From the NCBI GenBank assembly GCA_937989675.1, contig CALKRK010000052.1, positions 1 through 42,623 of the forward strand: a DNA stretch of 42,623 nt, written 5' to 3'. Below the pieces are notes generated by a model. That model was not told the origin of the DNA, did no database searches, and saw nothing but the letters and a program-made list of their open reading frames with translations. Positions 33,106 through 42,365 of this stretch are shown in pieces. Each line of letters begins with the position of its first letter. The stretch's first letter is position 1. Origin of the DNA: an uncultured Arenicella sp. (GTDB lineage Bacteria; Pseudomonadota; Gammaproteobacteria; Arenicellales; Arenicellaceae). Both the position numbers and the translations under genes were made by a program.

Positions 33106-34743
33106 TTACCAATCCACTTTCGGCCGAAAACCTGAGGTGATCGGATACCTGCGGTCGCGCCCGAAGGCACGTTTAGTAATTCTCACACCCGGAGCCGCTT
33201 GACGCCGCTTATATTCATTACGATCCACCATACGGATCACCTGCGATACATAGCGCTCCTCATAGCCTTTAGCCACAATCTCAGCCGGTGGGCAATCCTG
33301 TTCAACGTACAACTCTAATATTGGGTCGAGAATTTCATACGGCGGCAAACTGTCTGAATCTATTTGGTCTGGTCGTAACTCGGCGGATGGTTCGCGCGTG
33401 ATAACTCTTTCAGGAATAACGGGAGAAATCGTGTTTCGATATTTCGCTAACTCGTAAACTAATATTTTAGGCACGTCTTTAATTGCGTTATAACCACCAA
33501 CCATGTCTCCGTACAAAGTGGCGTAACCAACAGACATCTCGCTTTTATTGCCTGTTGTTAGCACCATCTTGCCAGTTTTATTGGAATACGCCATTAGAGT
33601 TAGGCCACGACACCGCGCCTGAATATTTTCTTCGGTTGTGTCTTGTTCAGTGCCCGCGAAAATTGGTGCCAATTGTTGCATGAAAGCGTCATACATCGGC
33701 TCGATTGAGATCACGTGATACTTGATACCAAGAGCCTCCGCCTCTGCATGCGCGTCGTGTTTTGATATATCTGAGGTATACCGAAACGGCATCATAATCA
33801 CATCGACATTGTCCGCCCCCAGAGCATCTACCGCGATAGTCGTGGTTAAAGCGGAGTCGATACCGCCAGACAAACCAATAACCACGCCTGAGAATCCGTT
33901 CTTTTTCACGTAGTCTCGCACACCCAATACTAAGGCATCATAAATACTCTTCAGGCGCTCAGACTCAGCCACCATCTCACTGCCATGCAGAGCGACGCCA
34001 TTTGCACCCTGAGATATCTTCACACAACTCAAGCCTTCTTCAAAGCTGGCCATTTGATGAACCACTTCACCAACGCCTGAGGTTGCAAATGAAGCACCAT
34101 CGAAGACCAGTTCATCCTGCCCTCCAACCTGATTCACGTACACAACCGGAGTCTTTGTGGCCTTCGCGCGTGCGCAAACCACGTCTCGTCGTTCGGAAAT
34201 TTTATTAGCATGAAACGGAGAACCATTGATATTAACGATAAGCTCTGCACCCTGCTCTACCGCGGCTTCAATCGGGCCATCATGCCAGATGTCTTCACAC
34301 ACGGTTAACCCTAGCTGATAACCTTTATAATCGACAACGCATGCCTCTTCACCTGGGATGAAATAACGCATCTCATCGAACACGCTGTAATTGGGTAATT
34401 TGATTTTGGCGTATTCATGTTTGATTTCACCGTCGATAATCAGCGCGCCAATATTAAACAAGCCTGCATCGGTCTTCTTCGGGTAGCCTACAATAAGGTC
34501 GATGCCTTTAACTGCGCCACACAAACGCGCTAACTGTTGGCGTATACGACTATTAAAACCTGGACGTAACAACAAATCTTCGGGCGGATAACCCGTCAGC
34601 ACGAGCTCAGAACAAACCAGCAGGTCACAATTCATTTCATCACGAGCACGTTTAGCAAACTCGATGATTCGGTCAACGTTATTTTCAATACCACCAACGA
34701 TTACGTTGATTTGGGCTAAGCCGATATTAATTTCACTTGTCAT
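33106..34743 (-). CDS. nadE: Glutamine-dependent NAD+ synthetase
   Basis: 545 residues in two domains. The N-terminal nitrilase-type glutaminase (1-245) has the Glu-Lys-Cys triad in VCSELVLTGYPPEDL, YAKIKLPNY and LTVCEDIWHDG. The C-terminal synthetase (about 265-545) has the ATP PP-loop VIGLSGGIDSALTT. It amidates nicotinic acid adenine dinucleotide using ammonia from glutamine, in the cytoplasm. Length and domain order are normal for the bacterial two-domain form. Confidence 0.96.
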   Translation of the reverse strand: MTSEINIGLAQINVIVGGIENNVDRIIEFAKRARDEMNCDLLVCSELVLTGYPPEDLLLRPGFNSRIRQQLARLCGAVKGIDLIVGYPKKTDAGLFNIGALIIDGEIKHEYAKIKLPNYSVFDEMRYFIPGEEACVVDYKGYQLGLTVCEDIWHDGPIEAAVEQGAELIVNINGSPFHANKISERRDVVCARAKATKTPVVYVNQVGGQDELVFDGASFATSGVGEVVHQMASFEEGLSCVKISQGANGVALHGSEMVAESERLKSIYDALVLGVRDYVKKNGFSGVVIGLSGGIDSALTTTIAVDALGADNVDVIMMPFRYTSDISKHDAHAEAEALGIKYHVISIEPMYDAFMQQLAPIFAGTEQDTTEENIQARCRGLTLMAYSNKTGKMVLTTGNKSEMSVGYATLYGDMVGGYNAIKDVPKILVYELAKYRNTISPVIPERVITREPSAELRPDQIDSDSLPPYEILDPILELYVEQDCPPAEIVAKGYEERYVSQVIRMVDRNEYKRRQAAPGVRITKRAFGRDRRYPITSGFRPKVDW

Positions 34744-34834
34744 AGGGTATTTTTACTCTGGTCAGTGTCGCCAAAAAAGCGGCAAGATAAGCCCCTTCTT
34801 TTTATTGCGAAAGTATATAGTTTAATCCAGCCTT

Positions 34835-35980
34835 ATGCATATTGTTGTTCACTCCAGTCTAGCCGAAATCGATGCCAAGCAATGGAACAGATTATTAGCT
34901 AATAACAACCCGTTTGTGCGGCATGAGTTTCTATTGGGCCTCGAAAAATCCGGCTGCGTCACCCCAGAGAAAGGCTGGCAGCCCATGCATATTGCCGTTT
35001 ACCAAGAAAAAGTAAAAAGCAAATTGATCGGCGCCATGCCTGGTTACATCAAGTCTCATTCTTATGGTGAGTACATCTTTGACTGGGCCTGGGCCGATGC
35101 CCATCAACGCCATGGGTTAGACTATTACCCAAAGTTCTCAAACGCGGTGCCGTTTACCCCAGCGACTGGCGAACGTTTCTTAACTGATTCAAGTCAAAAC
35201 CCCTTGGCGATTCGTAAAGCGATCTTTAACAAAGTACTGGAGTTGCTAGAAAAACATAACTTATCGAGTTTCCACAGTTTGTTCTGCACTCAAAGCCAAA
35301 GCGATCAATTCGCCAGCGCAGATTTTATGCAACGCCAATCCACACAGTTTCACTGGCAAAATAAAGCTTATGCGAACTTCGATGATTTTCTTGACCAACT
35401 GAGCTCTAAAAAGCGCAAAAACATAAAGCGTGAACGACGGCGCGTTCAAGAGACAGGCATCCAATACCGATGGCTCAGCGGTGAACAGCTAGACCAAACA
35501 GCTAGCCAAACGATGTATCGCTTTTACTCGCGCACCATCGCTTGTTACGGGGCGCAATCGTATTTAAACAGAGCGTTTTTTGACTATCTAACGACTAATT
35601 TTAGCCATCAAACTTTATTCCTATTTGCCGAATTCGAAAATCAAATAATTGCGGGCGGCCTTTACTTCATCAGCGATGATACTTTGTACGGCCGATACTG
35701 GGGTGCATTAGAAAATTTTCATAGTGTGCACTTTGAAACTTGCTACTACCAAGCCATTGAATGGTGCATAAAGCATGGTTATCAGCGTTTCGAAGCAGGC
35801 GCACAAGGTGAGCATAAATTGGCGAGAGGCCTAGAGCCGACCACAACCTACTCATCGCACTGGATTAGTCATCCAGATTTTCGTCGCGCCATTGATGATT
35901 TTCTCGAATCGGAAAAACAGCATATTGACCACTATAAAACAGTGATGGCTTCACACTCTCCTTATAAAACTGAGATCTAA
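34835..35980 (+). CDS. FemAB-like GNAT-fold protein (COG3146/DUF482)
   Basis: 381 residues. The start MHIVVHSSLAEIDAKQWNRLL, then NNPFVRHEFLLGLEKSGC, and SSKKRKNIKRERRRVQETG in the middle are typical of the COG3146 FemAB-like family. GRYWGALENFHSVHFETCYYQAIEWCI followed by FEAGAQGEHKLARG forms the conserved C-terminal part. Function is unknown; relatives transfer amino acids from aminoacyl-tRNA. It is followed after 12 bases by aat and then bpt, two transferases of related fold that do use aminoacyl-tRNA. That context makes an aminoacyl-tRNA-linked role plausible, but this is inference. Confidence 0.87.
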   Translation: MHIVVHSSLAEIDAKQWNRLLANNNPFVRHEFLLGLEKSGCVTPEKGWQPMHIAVYQEKVKSKLIGAMPGYIKSHSYGEYIFDWAWADAHQRHGLDYYPKFSNAVPFTPATGERFLTDSSQNPLAIRKAIFNKVLELLEKHNLSSFHSLFCTQSQSDQFASADFMQRQSTQFHWQNKAYANFDDFLDQLSSKKRKNIKRERRRVQETGIQYRWLSGEQLDQTASQTMYRFYSRTIACYGAQSYLNRAFFDYLTTNFSHQTLFLFAEFENQIIAGGLYFISDDTLYGRYWGALENFHSVHFETCYYQAIEWCIKHGYQRFEAGAQGEHKLARGLEPTTTYSSHWISHPDFRRAIDDFLESEKQHIDHYKTVMASHSPYKTEI

Positions 35981-35992
35981 CAAAAAAGCGCA

Positions 35993-36709
35993 ATGGTTCA
36001 ATTCGTACAATTCCCAGATGTTTCAAATGCGACCGATGACGGTTTGCTCGCCTCCGGTGGTGAGTTATCGACCGACATGCTGGTATCAGCCTATGCGCAA
36101 GGCATTTTTCCGTGGTTTAACGATGATCAACCCCTACTTTGGTGGTCACCGGACCCACGGCTGGTTCTTTACCCAAATAAAGTAAAAGTATCTCGTAGCT
36201 TGAGAAAAAAAATTAGGCAACGCTTGTTCTCAGTTACTGCCAATCAAGCGTTCAACGACGTAATATTGGCCTGCGCCTTACGCGGCAAAGGCGATGCAGA
36301 AACCCGCGAGGGCCAAAACAAAGCAGACACATGGATCACCGAGTCTATGTTGACCGCCTACAAGGTACTGCACCAACAAGGTTATGCACACTCTATTGAA
36401 GTTTGGCAAGAAAACCGCTTGGTCGGAGGTCTTTATGGAATAGTACTTGGAGATATGTTCTTTGGCGAAAGCATGTTTAGCCGAGTAAGCGATGCATCAA
36501 AAACCGCATTAGTCAGCCTCTGTCGATGGATGAATCATCGGGGGTTTCGACTAATAGATTGTCAGATTTATAGCGATCATCTGGCCAGCCTTGGCGCCGA
36601 AGAAATTCCACGAGAAAACTTTCTTCTAGCGCTCAAAGACTGCAAACTCGAGGCAAATTATGATTTTTTTAGTAAGGAATTCAACAACTTCACACAAGAC
36701 AATGTATAA
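35993..36709 (+). CDS. aat: Leucyl/phenylalanyl-tRNA-protein transferase
   Basis: 238 residues. LLASGGELSTDMLVSAYAQGIFPWF, LWWSPDPRLVL and GGLYGIVLGDMFFGESMFSR are signature stretches of Aat. It adds Leu or Phe from tRNA to N-terminal Lys/Arg of proteins, marking them for ClpAP. It sits between the FemAB-like gene and bpt with 8-12-base gaps, so the three probably form one operon. Confidence 0.97.
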   Translation: MVQFVQFPDVSNATDDGLLASGGELSTDMLVSAYAQGIFPWFNDDQPLLWWSPDPRLVLYPNKVKVSRSLRKKIRQRLFSVTANQAFNDVILACALRGKGDAETREGQNKADTWITESMLTAYKVLHQQGYAHSIEVWQENRLVGGLYGIVLGDMFFGESMFSRVSDASKTALVSLCRWMNHRGFRLIDCQIYSDHLASLGAEEIPRENFLLALKDCKLEANYDFFSKEFNNFTQDNV

Positions 36710-36717
36710 CTAAGCCC

Positions 36718-37431
36718 ATGAGCACTGCACACAATCCAATTCGCTTATTTGAAACGGTTGTCGACGACTGCCCGTATCTTGAGGACAAAAAAAGCGCTTC
36801 AATATTGGTAGATCCGGACCATGAGATTGACAATGCATTGTTTACTATGTTGTCGCGCTCTGGGTTTAGGCGCAGCGGCGACATGCTCTATTCCCCCAAA
36901 TGCCCAAGTTGTAACGCCTGCGTATCCGTGAGAATCCCGGTAAATCGTTTCAAAGCCTCGCGTGGTCAAAAGCGTGTTTGGCGCAAAAACCTTGATCTAA
37001 AAGTATCGATCGAAGACGTGCGTTTTGAAGATGAGCACTTTGATATGTACCTAAAGTATCAACAACAACGCCACCCCGACAGCAGTATGTGCGATGAAGA
37101 CCCAGATAAGTACATCGGCTTTATCGATTCCTATTTTTCCCGTTCAAAATTTTTATGTGTGCGCCTTGAAGGCAAACTCATCGGTATTAGCGTACTGGAT
37201 CAATTTGACGGAGGCCTTTCGGCGGTCTATACATTCTTCGACCCCGATTACAGTAATCGTAGCTTGGGCACCTACGCCATCCTCTATATGATCAAGTTAT
37301 GCCGGCTCAGAGACATACCATTCGTGTATCTGGGCTACTGGATAGATGGCTCGCAAAAAATGGATTACAAACGCCAATTTAAGCCATTACAAGGCTATCG
37401 CAATCGACAATGGGAAGAACTGTCGGTGTGA
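36718..37431 (+). CDS. bpt: Aspartate/glutamate leucyltransferase (Bpt, arginyltransferase family)
   Basis: 237 residues, the normal size. CPYLEDKKSASILVD, MLSRSGFRRSGDMLYSPKC, SCNACVSVRIPV and the C-terminal FVYLGYWIDGSQKMDYKRQFKP are the expected Bpt/ATE motifs. The paired cysteines near residue 60 (CPSCNAC) are present. It transfers Leu from tRNA to N-terminal Asp/Glu, the bacterial counterpart of the arginine N-degron step, and works alongside Aat. Confidence 0.96.
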   Translation: MSTAHNPIRLFETVVDDCPYLEDKKSASILVDPDHEIDNALFTMLSRSGFRRSGDMLYSPKCPSCNACVSVRIPVNRFKASRGQKRVWRKNLDLKVSIEDVRFEDEHFDMYLKYQQQRHPDSSMCDEDPDKYIGFIDSYFSRSKFLCVRLEGKLIGISVLDQFDGGLSAVYTFFDPDYSNRSLGTYAILYMIKLCRLRDIPFVYLGYWIDGSQKMDYKRQFKPLQGYRNRQWEELSV

Positions 37432-37484
37432 ATACTGTAAAGCACTTGAAATAAGCCACAAAAGCTTTATTTATAGTGCCAGTT

Positions 37485-37506
37485 GGGGCATGATAGCCCC
37501 GATTTT
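37485..37506 (+). terminator. Possible small terminator between bpt and infA
   Basis: GGGGC (37485-37489) and GCCCC (37496-37500) form a GC stem with a six-base loop, followed by GATTTTCT. The stem is short and the T-run broken, so it may only partly stop transcripts entering infA. Confidence 0.4.
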
Positions 37507-37600
37507 CTAGCCGCCTCCCTTTATTTCAAAAGGTCGGTAGGCAACAGCAAAGCACTGATTATAAAGTGCCCTAATTTCAAAGTAGAGAAACAGTAAAACA

Positions 37601-37822
37601 GTGGCAAAAGAAGACCAAATAGAAATGGAAGGGACCGTCATAGACGCGTTACCTAACACCGAATTTAAAGTAGAGCTTGAAAACGGCCATGTTGTGCATG
37701 CCCACATCTCCGGTAAAATGCGTAAAAACTACATCCGTATCTTACGTGGCGACCGGGTTACCGTTGAGCTAACACCATACGATTTAACCAAAGGCCGTAT
37801 TACCTATCGTAACCGTACTTAA
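37601..37822 (+). CDS. infA: Translation initiation factor IF-1
   Basis: 73 residues including the initiator, one more than E. coli. One S1/OB-fold domain: [40 protein letters not shown] and KGRITYRNR are nearly invariant. It blocks the ribosomal A site during initiation. The start is GTG at 37601, since no in-frame ATG gives the conserved MAKED terminus. It lies after bpt, the order seen in Pseudomonas. Confidence 0.97.
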   Translation: MAKEDQIEMEGTVIDALPNTEFKVELENGHVVHAHISGKMRKNYIRILRGDRVTVELTPYDLTKGRITYRNRT

Positions 37823-37930
37823 TCCCGCATATATCAATTCAAACATCAGCAGCAGCCTTGGCTAAAAAACCTCGTCGCTGCAAACCAAGTCTCTATCTCA
37901 TGGAGTGAGAAGCTCAAGCCGCATAAAAAG

Positions 37931-37950
37931 CACTGGATGTTAAAACAGTG
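37931..37950. promoter_or_regulatory. SOS box (LexA operator) of lexA
   Basis: CTG at 37933-37935 and CAG at 37946-37948 are separated by exactly 10 bases (GATGTTAAAA), matching the gammaproteobacterial CTG-N10-CAG operator. The palindrome extends to CACTG/CAGTG. It ends about 18-20 bases before the lexA ATG, so LexA binding would cover the promoter: autoregulation. Confidence 0.85.
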
Positions 37951-37968
37951 CTCTGATAGACTGTGGGC

Positions 37969-38649
37969 ATGAGTATCATTGAATTAAAGCCGCTAACTAA
38001 GCGGCAACAAGAGATTTTCGATTTCATTCTTGAATGCATGGCTGCCAATGGCGCACCACCTACTCGAGTTGAGATTGCTGAACATTTTGGTTTCCGCTCA
38101 CCCAATGCGGCAGAAGATCACCTCAAAGCACTTCACAAGAAAGGCCATATCGAACTTCGCTCTGGCACATCCAGGGGTATTTTCATTTGTGAAGAAGCGC
38201 GCTCAGGAACCATTTTAGGTATCGAAAATCCCGAGTTTAGTTCCGCCGCAGGCGCGAATATAGACCCAGGCATCGCTGTTATTGGAGATGTCGCGGCTGG
38301 CGCCCCTATTTTTGCATCGCAACACGTTCAACAATATGTAAAAGTTGATCAGAGTCTTTTTTCAGATTCGGCTGACTTTTTACTCAAAGTTCGTGGCGAC
38401 AGTATGATTAACGTCGGTATTTTTGAAAGAGATTTGTTAGCGATCAAAAAAGCTGACACAGCTAAAGACAACGAAATTGTTGTCGCTAGAATCGACGATG
38501 ACGTAACCGTAAAACGCTACCAGCGGCATGGTGCTACTGTTTCGTTAATCGCCGAAAATGACGATTATGACCCAATAGAAGTGGACCTACAAACTCAGAG
38601 TTTTGCCATTGAAGGCGTCGTTGTCGGTCTGATTCGCCAAGGCTTGTAA
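37969..38649 (+). CDS. lexA: LexA repressor
   Basis: 226 residues from the ATG at 37969; a GTG two codons earlier is less likely. Winged-helix DNA-binding domain 1-72 (LTKRQQEIFDFILECM, then PPTRVEIAEHFGFRSPNAAEDHLKAL). The self-cleavage bond is Ala110-Gly111 (GDVAAGAP), with catalytic Ser145 (RGDSM) and Lys182 (VTVKRY). It is about 24 residues longer than E. coli LexA, mostly in the linker between domains (about 75-100). It represses DNA-damage genes, and its own SOS box lies just upstream. No Shine-Dalgarno is visible, so the leader may be very short. Confidence 0.95.
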   Translation: MSIIELKPLTKRQQEIFDFILECMAANGAPPTRVEIAEHFGFRSPNAAEDHLKALHKKGHIELRSGTSRGIFICEEARSGTILGIENPEFSSAAGANIDPGIAVIGDVAAGAPIFASQHVQQYVKVDQSLFSDSADFLLKVRGDSMINVGIFERDLLAIKKADTAKDNEIVVARIDDDVTVKRYQRHGATVSLIAENDDYDPIEVDLQTQSFAIEGVVVGLIRQGL

Positions 38650-38688
38650 AAAAAATTTACAATAAAAACAAATTCTTATAAATCAAAG

Positions 38689-39141
38689 TTAATTTAATTT
38701 CTTTTTATTTACTGGCTTAGGTGGCAATGGTACTGCTGTCACTCCCTCTTCGGCTAGTTCCTTAATTTCATCCGGGGTAGCTGTGCCCCGAATGTTTTCC
38801 TTGTCTTTCTCTCCACGATGGATACTGAGCGCCTCCTCGGCAAACTTATTTCCAACATCTTCAAAGTTGGTTTCGACAAATTTGTGCACTTTTCCGAGCA
38901 TTTCTTGCAACTGAGAGTAAGCTTCGGCAGACCCGTTACCAATAGCCACTTCTTGAGGTGCTGGCGCTGAATTGCTTTTACGGCTCAGTTTTGGCGCAGC
39001 CAGCTTCTTGCTCACCATTTCCGATTCACAGAATGGGCACGTCACCATGCCCGAGGTTACTTGTGCATCAAAATCTTCAGCGTTCTTAAACCAACCTTCA
39101 AATGTATGGCTGGCATCGCATATCAAGTCATAAATTACCAC
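38689..39141 (-). CDS. DUF1178 family protein
   Basis: 150 residues. It begins MVIYDLICDASHTFEGWFKN and has CPFCES near residue 36, a Cys-x-x-Cys pair that could bind metal, as in the DUF1178 family. Function is unknown. The C-terminal half is charged and ends in a basic KKLN tail. It follows typA by 15 bases and is probably co-transcribed. Convergent with lexA. Confidence 0.9.
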   Translation of the reverse strand: MVIYDLICDASHTFEGWFKNAEDFDAQVTSGMVTCPFCESEMVSKKLAAPKLSRKSNSAPAPQEVAIGNGSAEAYSQLQEMLGKVHKFVETNFEDVGNKFAEEALSIHRGEKDKENIRGTATPDEIKELAEEGVTAVPLPPKPVNKKKLN

Positions 39142-39156
39142 GTTCGCAACCTGCTG

Positions 39157-40968
39157 CTAGCTCGCCTCTCTACTGGCGCGCTTACGTTCGTGCTCCAATA
39201 AAAATCGCTTTCGTATCCGAATACTCTCGGGTGTAATTTCAACCAACTCGTCATCGTCGATAAATTCTAATGCAGACTCAAGTGTGTGTTTAATTGGCGG
39301 CACCAGTTGTATCGCATCGTCCTTACCGGATGCACGCACATTGGTTAGCTGCTTACCCTTTAATGGATTAACCGTCAGGTCGTTGTCTCTAGAGTGAACT
39401 CCAACAACCTGCCCTTCATAAACCATCTGCGATGGACTTATCATCATTTTACCACGCTCTTGTAAGTTAAAGATCGCAAAGCCCAGCGATTTTCCTGTAC
39501 CGTTGGCGATAAGCACCCCATTCTTGCGCTGACCAAAAGACTTATTCTTTTTCGGTGCATATTTATCGAACACATGGTAAATCAAGCCAGAGCCTGATGT
39601 CATTGTCATAAAATCAGTTTGAAACCCGATCAGACCTCGAGATGGAATACTGAAATCAAGACGTATGCGCCCTTTACCATCTGGAGTCATACTTTGTAGA
39701 TCGCCACCACGCTCTTGCAAGGCCTGCATAATAGAACCTTGATTTTCATCATCAATGTCGACTGTTAGGTTTTCGTAAGGCTCGTGAATTTCACCATCAA
39801 CATCTTTATAGATCACCTCTGGTCGCGAAACCGCTAACTCAAAGCCTTCGCGTCGCATATTTTCAATCAATACAGACAGGTGTAACTCACCACGCCCGGA
39901 AACCTTAAACTTCTCAGGATCTTCGGTGTCTTCAACACGCAACGCCACATTGTGCAGCAACTCTTTTTGCAAACGATCACGAATCTGTCGCGACGTTAAG
40001 TATTTACCTTCCTGACCAGCAAATGGCGACGTATTCACTTGGAACGTCATAGTCACTGTAGGCTCATCGACACTCAGTGGAGGTAAAGCCTGTACCGCTT
40101 CACGGTCGCAAATAGTGTCCGAAATAAATAGTTCGTCCATTCCTGTGATGGCCACAATATCACCGGCTTTCGCTTCGGCAACTTCAATGCGCTCTAAGCC
40201 TTTAAAACCAAAGACCTTACCAATGCGGCCATTTTTAGTTTTTCCATCAACGTCAATAACCGTGATAGGCGAATTTGTGCCAACCTTACCCTGCTTGATT
40301 CGGCCGATACCGATTACCCCAAGGTAGCTCGAGTAGTCCAGTTGCGATACTTGCATTTGAAAAGGCTTATCTTCTTCTACTGGAGGTGGCGGCACATGGT
40401 CAACGATGGTTTGAAACAGAGCATCCATGTTATCCGTAAGTTCGGCGGCGTCTTGCGTAGCAAAACCATTAATTGCCGAAGCATAAATAACTGGGAAGTC
40501 CAACTGCTCGTCTGTTGCGCCTAACATATCAAAGAGATCAAAGGTTTGATCTAACACCCAATCTGGGCGAGCACCCTCACGGTCGATTTTGTTAATCACT
40601 ACGATTGGCTTTAAATCATGCTCAAATGCCTTTTGAGTAACGAATCGTGTTTGTGGCATTGGGCCATCAACTGCATCTACTAACAGAATCACCGAATCAA
40701 CCATCGATAGAATACGCTCAACCTCACCACCGAAATCCGCGTGACCAGGCGTGTCTACGATATTGATTCGATAGTCTTTCCAGTTTAGAGCCGTAGGCTT
40801 AGCCAGAATGGTGATACCGCGTTCCTTCTCGATATCATTGCTGTCCATTACTCGTTCAACCAACTCAGCACGCTCATCAAACGTACCTGATTGTTGTAAA
40901 AGTTTGTCCACGAGCGTCGTTTTGCCGTGGTCAACGTGCGCGATGATCGCAATATTACGTAAATTCAT
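39157..40968 (-). CDS. typA: Ribosome-associated GTPase TypA/BipA
   Basis: 603 residues. Elongation-factor-like G domain: G1 [10 protein letters not shown] (10-19), RGITI G2, DTPGHADF G3, NKID G4. Domains like EF-G II, III and V follow, and the family-specific C-terminal domain contains [18 protein letters not shown]. It binds 70S ribosomes and aids large-subunit assembly, especially in cold or stress. Length and motifs are normal. It heads a two-gene operon with the DUF1178 gene. Confidence 0.97.
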   Translation of the reverse strand: MNLRNIAIIAHVDHGKTTLVDKLLQQSGTFDERAELVERVMDSNDIEKERGITILAKPTALNWKDYRINIVDTPGHADFGGEVERILSMVDSVILLVDAVDGPMPQTRFVTQKAFEHDLKPIVVINKIDREGARPDWVLDQTFDLFDMLGATDEQLDFPVIYASAINGFATQDAAELTDNMDALFQTIVDHVPPPPVEEDKPFQMQVSQLDYSSYLGVIGIGRIKQGKVGTNSPITVIDVDGKTKNGRIGKVFGFKGLERIEVAEAKAGDIVAITGMDELFISDTICDREAVQALPPLSVDEPTVTMTFQVNTSPFAGQEGKYLTSRQIRDRLQKELLHNVALRVEDTEDPEKFKVSGRGELHLSVLIENMRREGFELAVSRPEVIYKDVDGEIHEPYENLTVDIDDENQGSIMQALQERGGDLQSMTPDGKGRIRLDFSIPSRGLIGFQTDFMTMTSGSGLIYHVFDKYAPKKNKSFGQRKNGVLIANGTGKSLGFAIFNLQERGKMMISPSQMVYEGQVVGVHSRDNDLTVNPLKGKQLTNVRASGKDDAIQLVPPIKHTLESALEFIDDDELVEITPESIRIRKRFLLEHERKRASREAS

Positions 40969-41079
40969 GAGAGTTCGAAAAGTCGGTTGGCCAAAATAAA
41001 GCGCGATTATAGGGTAACCGGGTGTAATTACTAGCTTTTCCAGCCAGAATATAGAACTAACTTACGCTATTTAACACTG

Positions 41080-42201
41080 TTAGCCAGATTCCAGATCCTT
41101 AGGAAATGTTAGGCGTATTTGACAGTATTCTCCGGGCTCATTTTGTAGCGAAAATACCCCACCTAGTGTTTTTACTAATAAACGTAACTCACTCAAGCTT
41201 TGATCGTTCTCGGCCAGCGAAGTTTGACGATACTCACTATGAAAACCTGGTAGAAAAATGAGCTTTATGGCCTGCGCTGCAGACATCTTTGCGGCAACCT
41301 CTTTATTCAGAAGATTTAGATCCAGCGCACGTTGTTTAATCCTAACTGGGTCTAACCCCTCTCCGTCATCTCGAACCGAAATATGATAAGCCTCTTGCGT
41401 TTCTCTAACAGTAACTGAAACGACTATACCCTCTGGTTTACCCGCCATAACGCGCTGCTCAGTGGGCCGACCACCGTGTTCTACACTATTGCGGACTAAT
41501 TGCTCGATCACCTGCTCCGCAACCGTAAAAAATGGTTCTGGAAGAGCTTCTAAACTAATACCTTCGACCTCCACTACAGCTGGGTGCCCAGTAAAAGTCG
41601 CCTCCTCGCTTACGACATTCTGTAAATGCTCGTTGAATGACGAAGGCTTTGCTACTGCGTAATCGGCCTCGGACATAAACGTGATCTCATCACTCCAGTG
41701 ACGACGCATCCTAAAACCTGCGTACAAGGCATATATTGCCAAGAATACAGCCAGCGCCACGCCAATATCAGAGAGCGTGCTGATAAGCCGAGCTCGACGA
41801 TCATTCGCCCTTGTAAGCTTTGTTGCTAAGAGCCTTAATTTGGTTTCGGCGGAACGAAGCTGATTGTCTTTAAGTAGGGCGACGGTTGCGTTAACATCAA
41901 ATTTATCTGCACCAAGATAGTCATCAAGCGGCTTAGTTTTAAAATCTAAACCCAGCAAGGGCTGCTCACCGCCGATTTGAAGCGACTCCAAGGTATCGCT
42001 TAAACGCTCTGATTCTTGCAGAGTCATCGATTCATGGAAACGCTCAGGCAAAGAGCTTATGACGGCCTTAAACTCGGCGCGTTGAATACTCGAATGCGTT
42101 ACAAGCCCGTGTATCAAGACGAATGCGATCACATACGCCGCCAGCAAAACGCAAGCCCATATCAACCGCTTTAGCTTTGCGTCATGCTCCAAAACTATCA
42201 T
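41080..42201 (-). CDS. Membrane protein with CheA-like (P4) ATPase domain, no histidine phosphotransfer domain
   Basis: 373 residues from the ATG at 42201; TTG at 42213, or an internal TTG near 42192 placed better behind AGGGGAG, are alternatives. TM1 at about 12-32, a 110-residue periplasmic part, TM2 at about 145-165, then a GHKL ATPase domain (225-368). LVRNSVEHGGRPTEQRVMAGKP, ISVRDDGEGLD and AIKLIFLPGFHSE are the CheA N-box, G1 and F-box stretches. The second glycine box (GRGVGM in CheA) is replaced by SLAENDQSL. No H-box, Hpt or CheW-like domain is present. It may be a degenerate kinase or an ATP-sensing signalling protein. Family unknown. Confidence 0.8.
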   Translation of the reverse strand: MIVLEHDAKLKRLIWACVLLAAYVIAFVLIHGLVTHSSIQRAEFKAVISSLPERFHESMTLQESERLSDTLESLQIGGEQPLLGLDFKTKPLDDYLGADKFDVNATVALLKDNQLRSAETKLRLLATKLTRANDRRARLISTLSDIGVALAVFLAIYALYAGFRMRRHWSDEITFMSEADYAVAKPSSFNEHLQNVVSEEATFTGHPAVVEVEGISLEALPEPFFTVAEQVIEQLVRNSVEHGGRPTEQRVMAGKPEGIVVSVTVRETQEAYHISVRDDGEGLDPVRIKQRALDLNLLNKEVAAKMSAAQAIKLIFLPGFHSEYRQTSLAENDQSLSELRLLVKTLGGVFSLQNEPGEYCQIRLTFPKDLESG

Positions 42202-42365
42202 CTCCCCTATCAACCATAAATTTATAGTAGCGCAAGCTATCTAAAAGGCAAGAAAGATTACATCAGTCCGCTTAGTTATTAGATTTTAACCTCGGTTAAT
42301 GCGCTAGTGCACTCAGGCCTTCAAAATCCAACTTTAGACGAACTCTTAATAGAACCATCGAGACT

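Noticed and set aside
38644-38662. TTGTAAA/TTTACAA inverted repeat at the lexA stop codon as a terminator
   Set aside because: It is a weak all-AT stem without a clear T-run on either strand; termination here is possible but unsupported.
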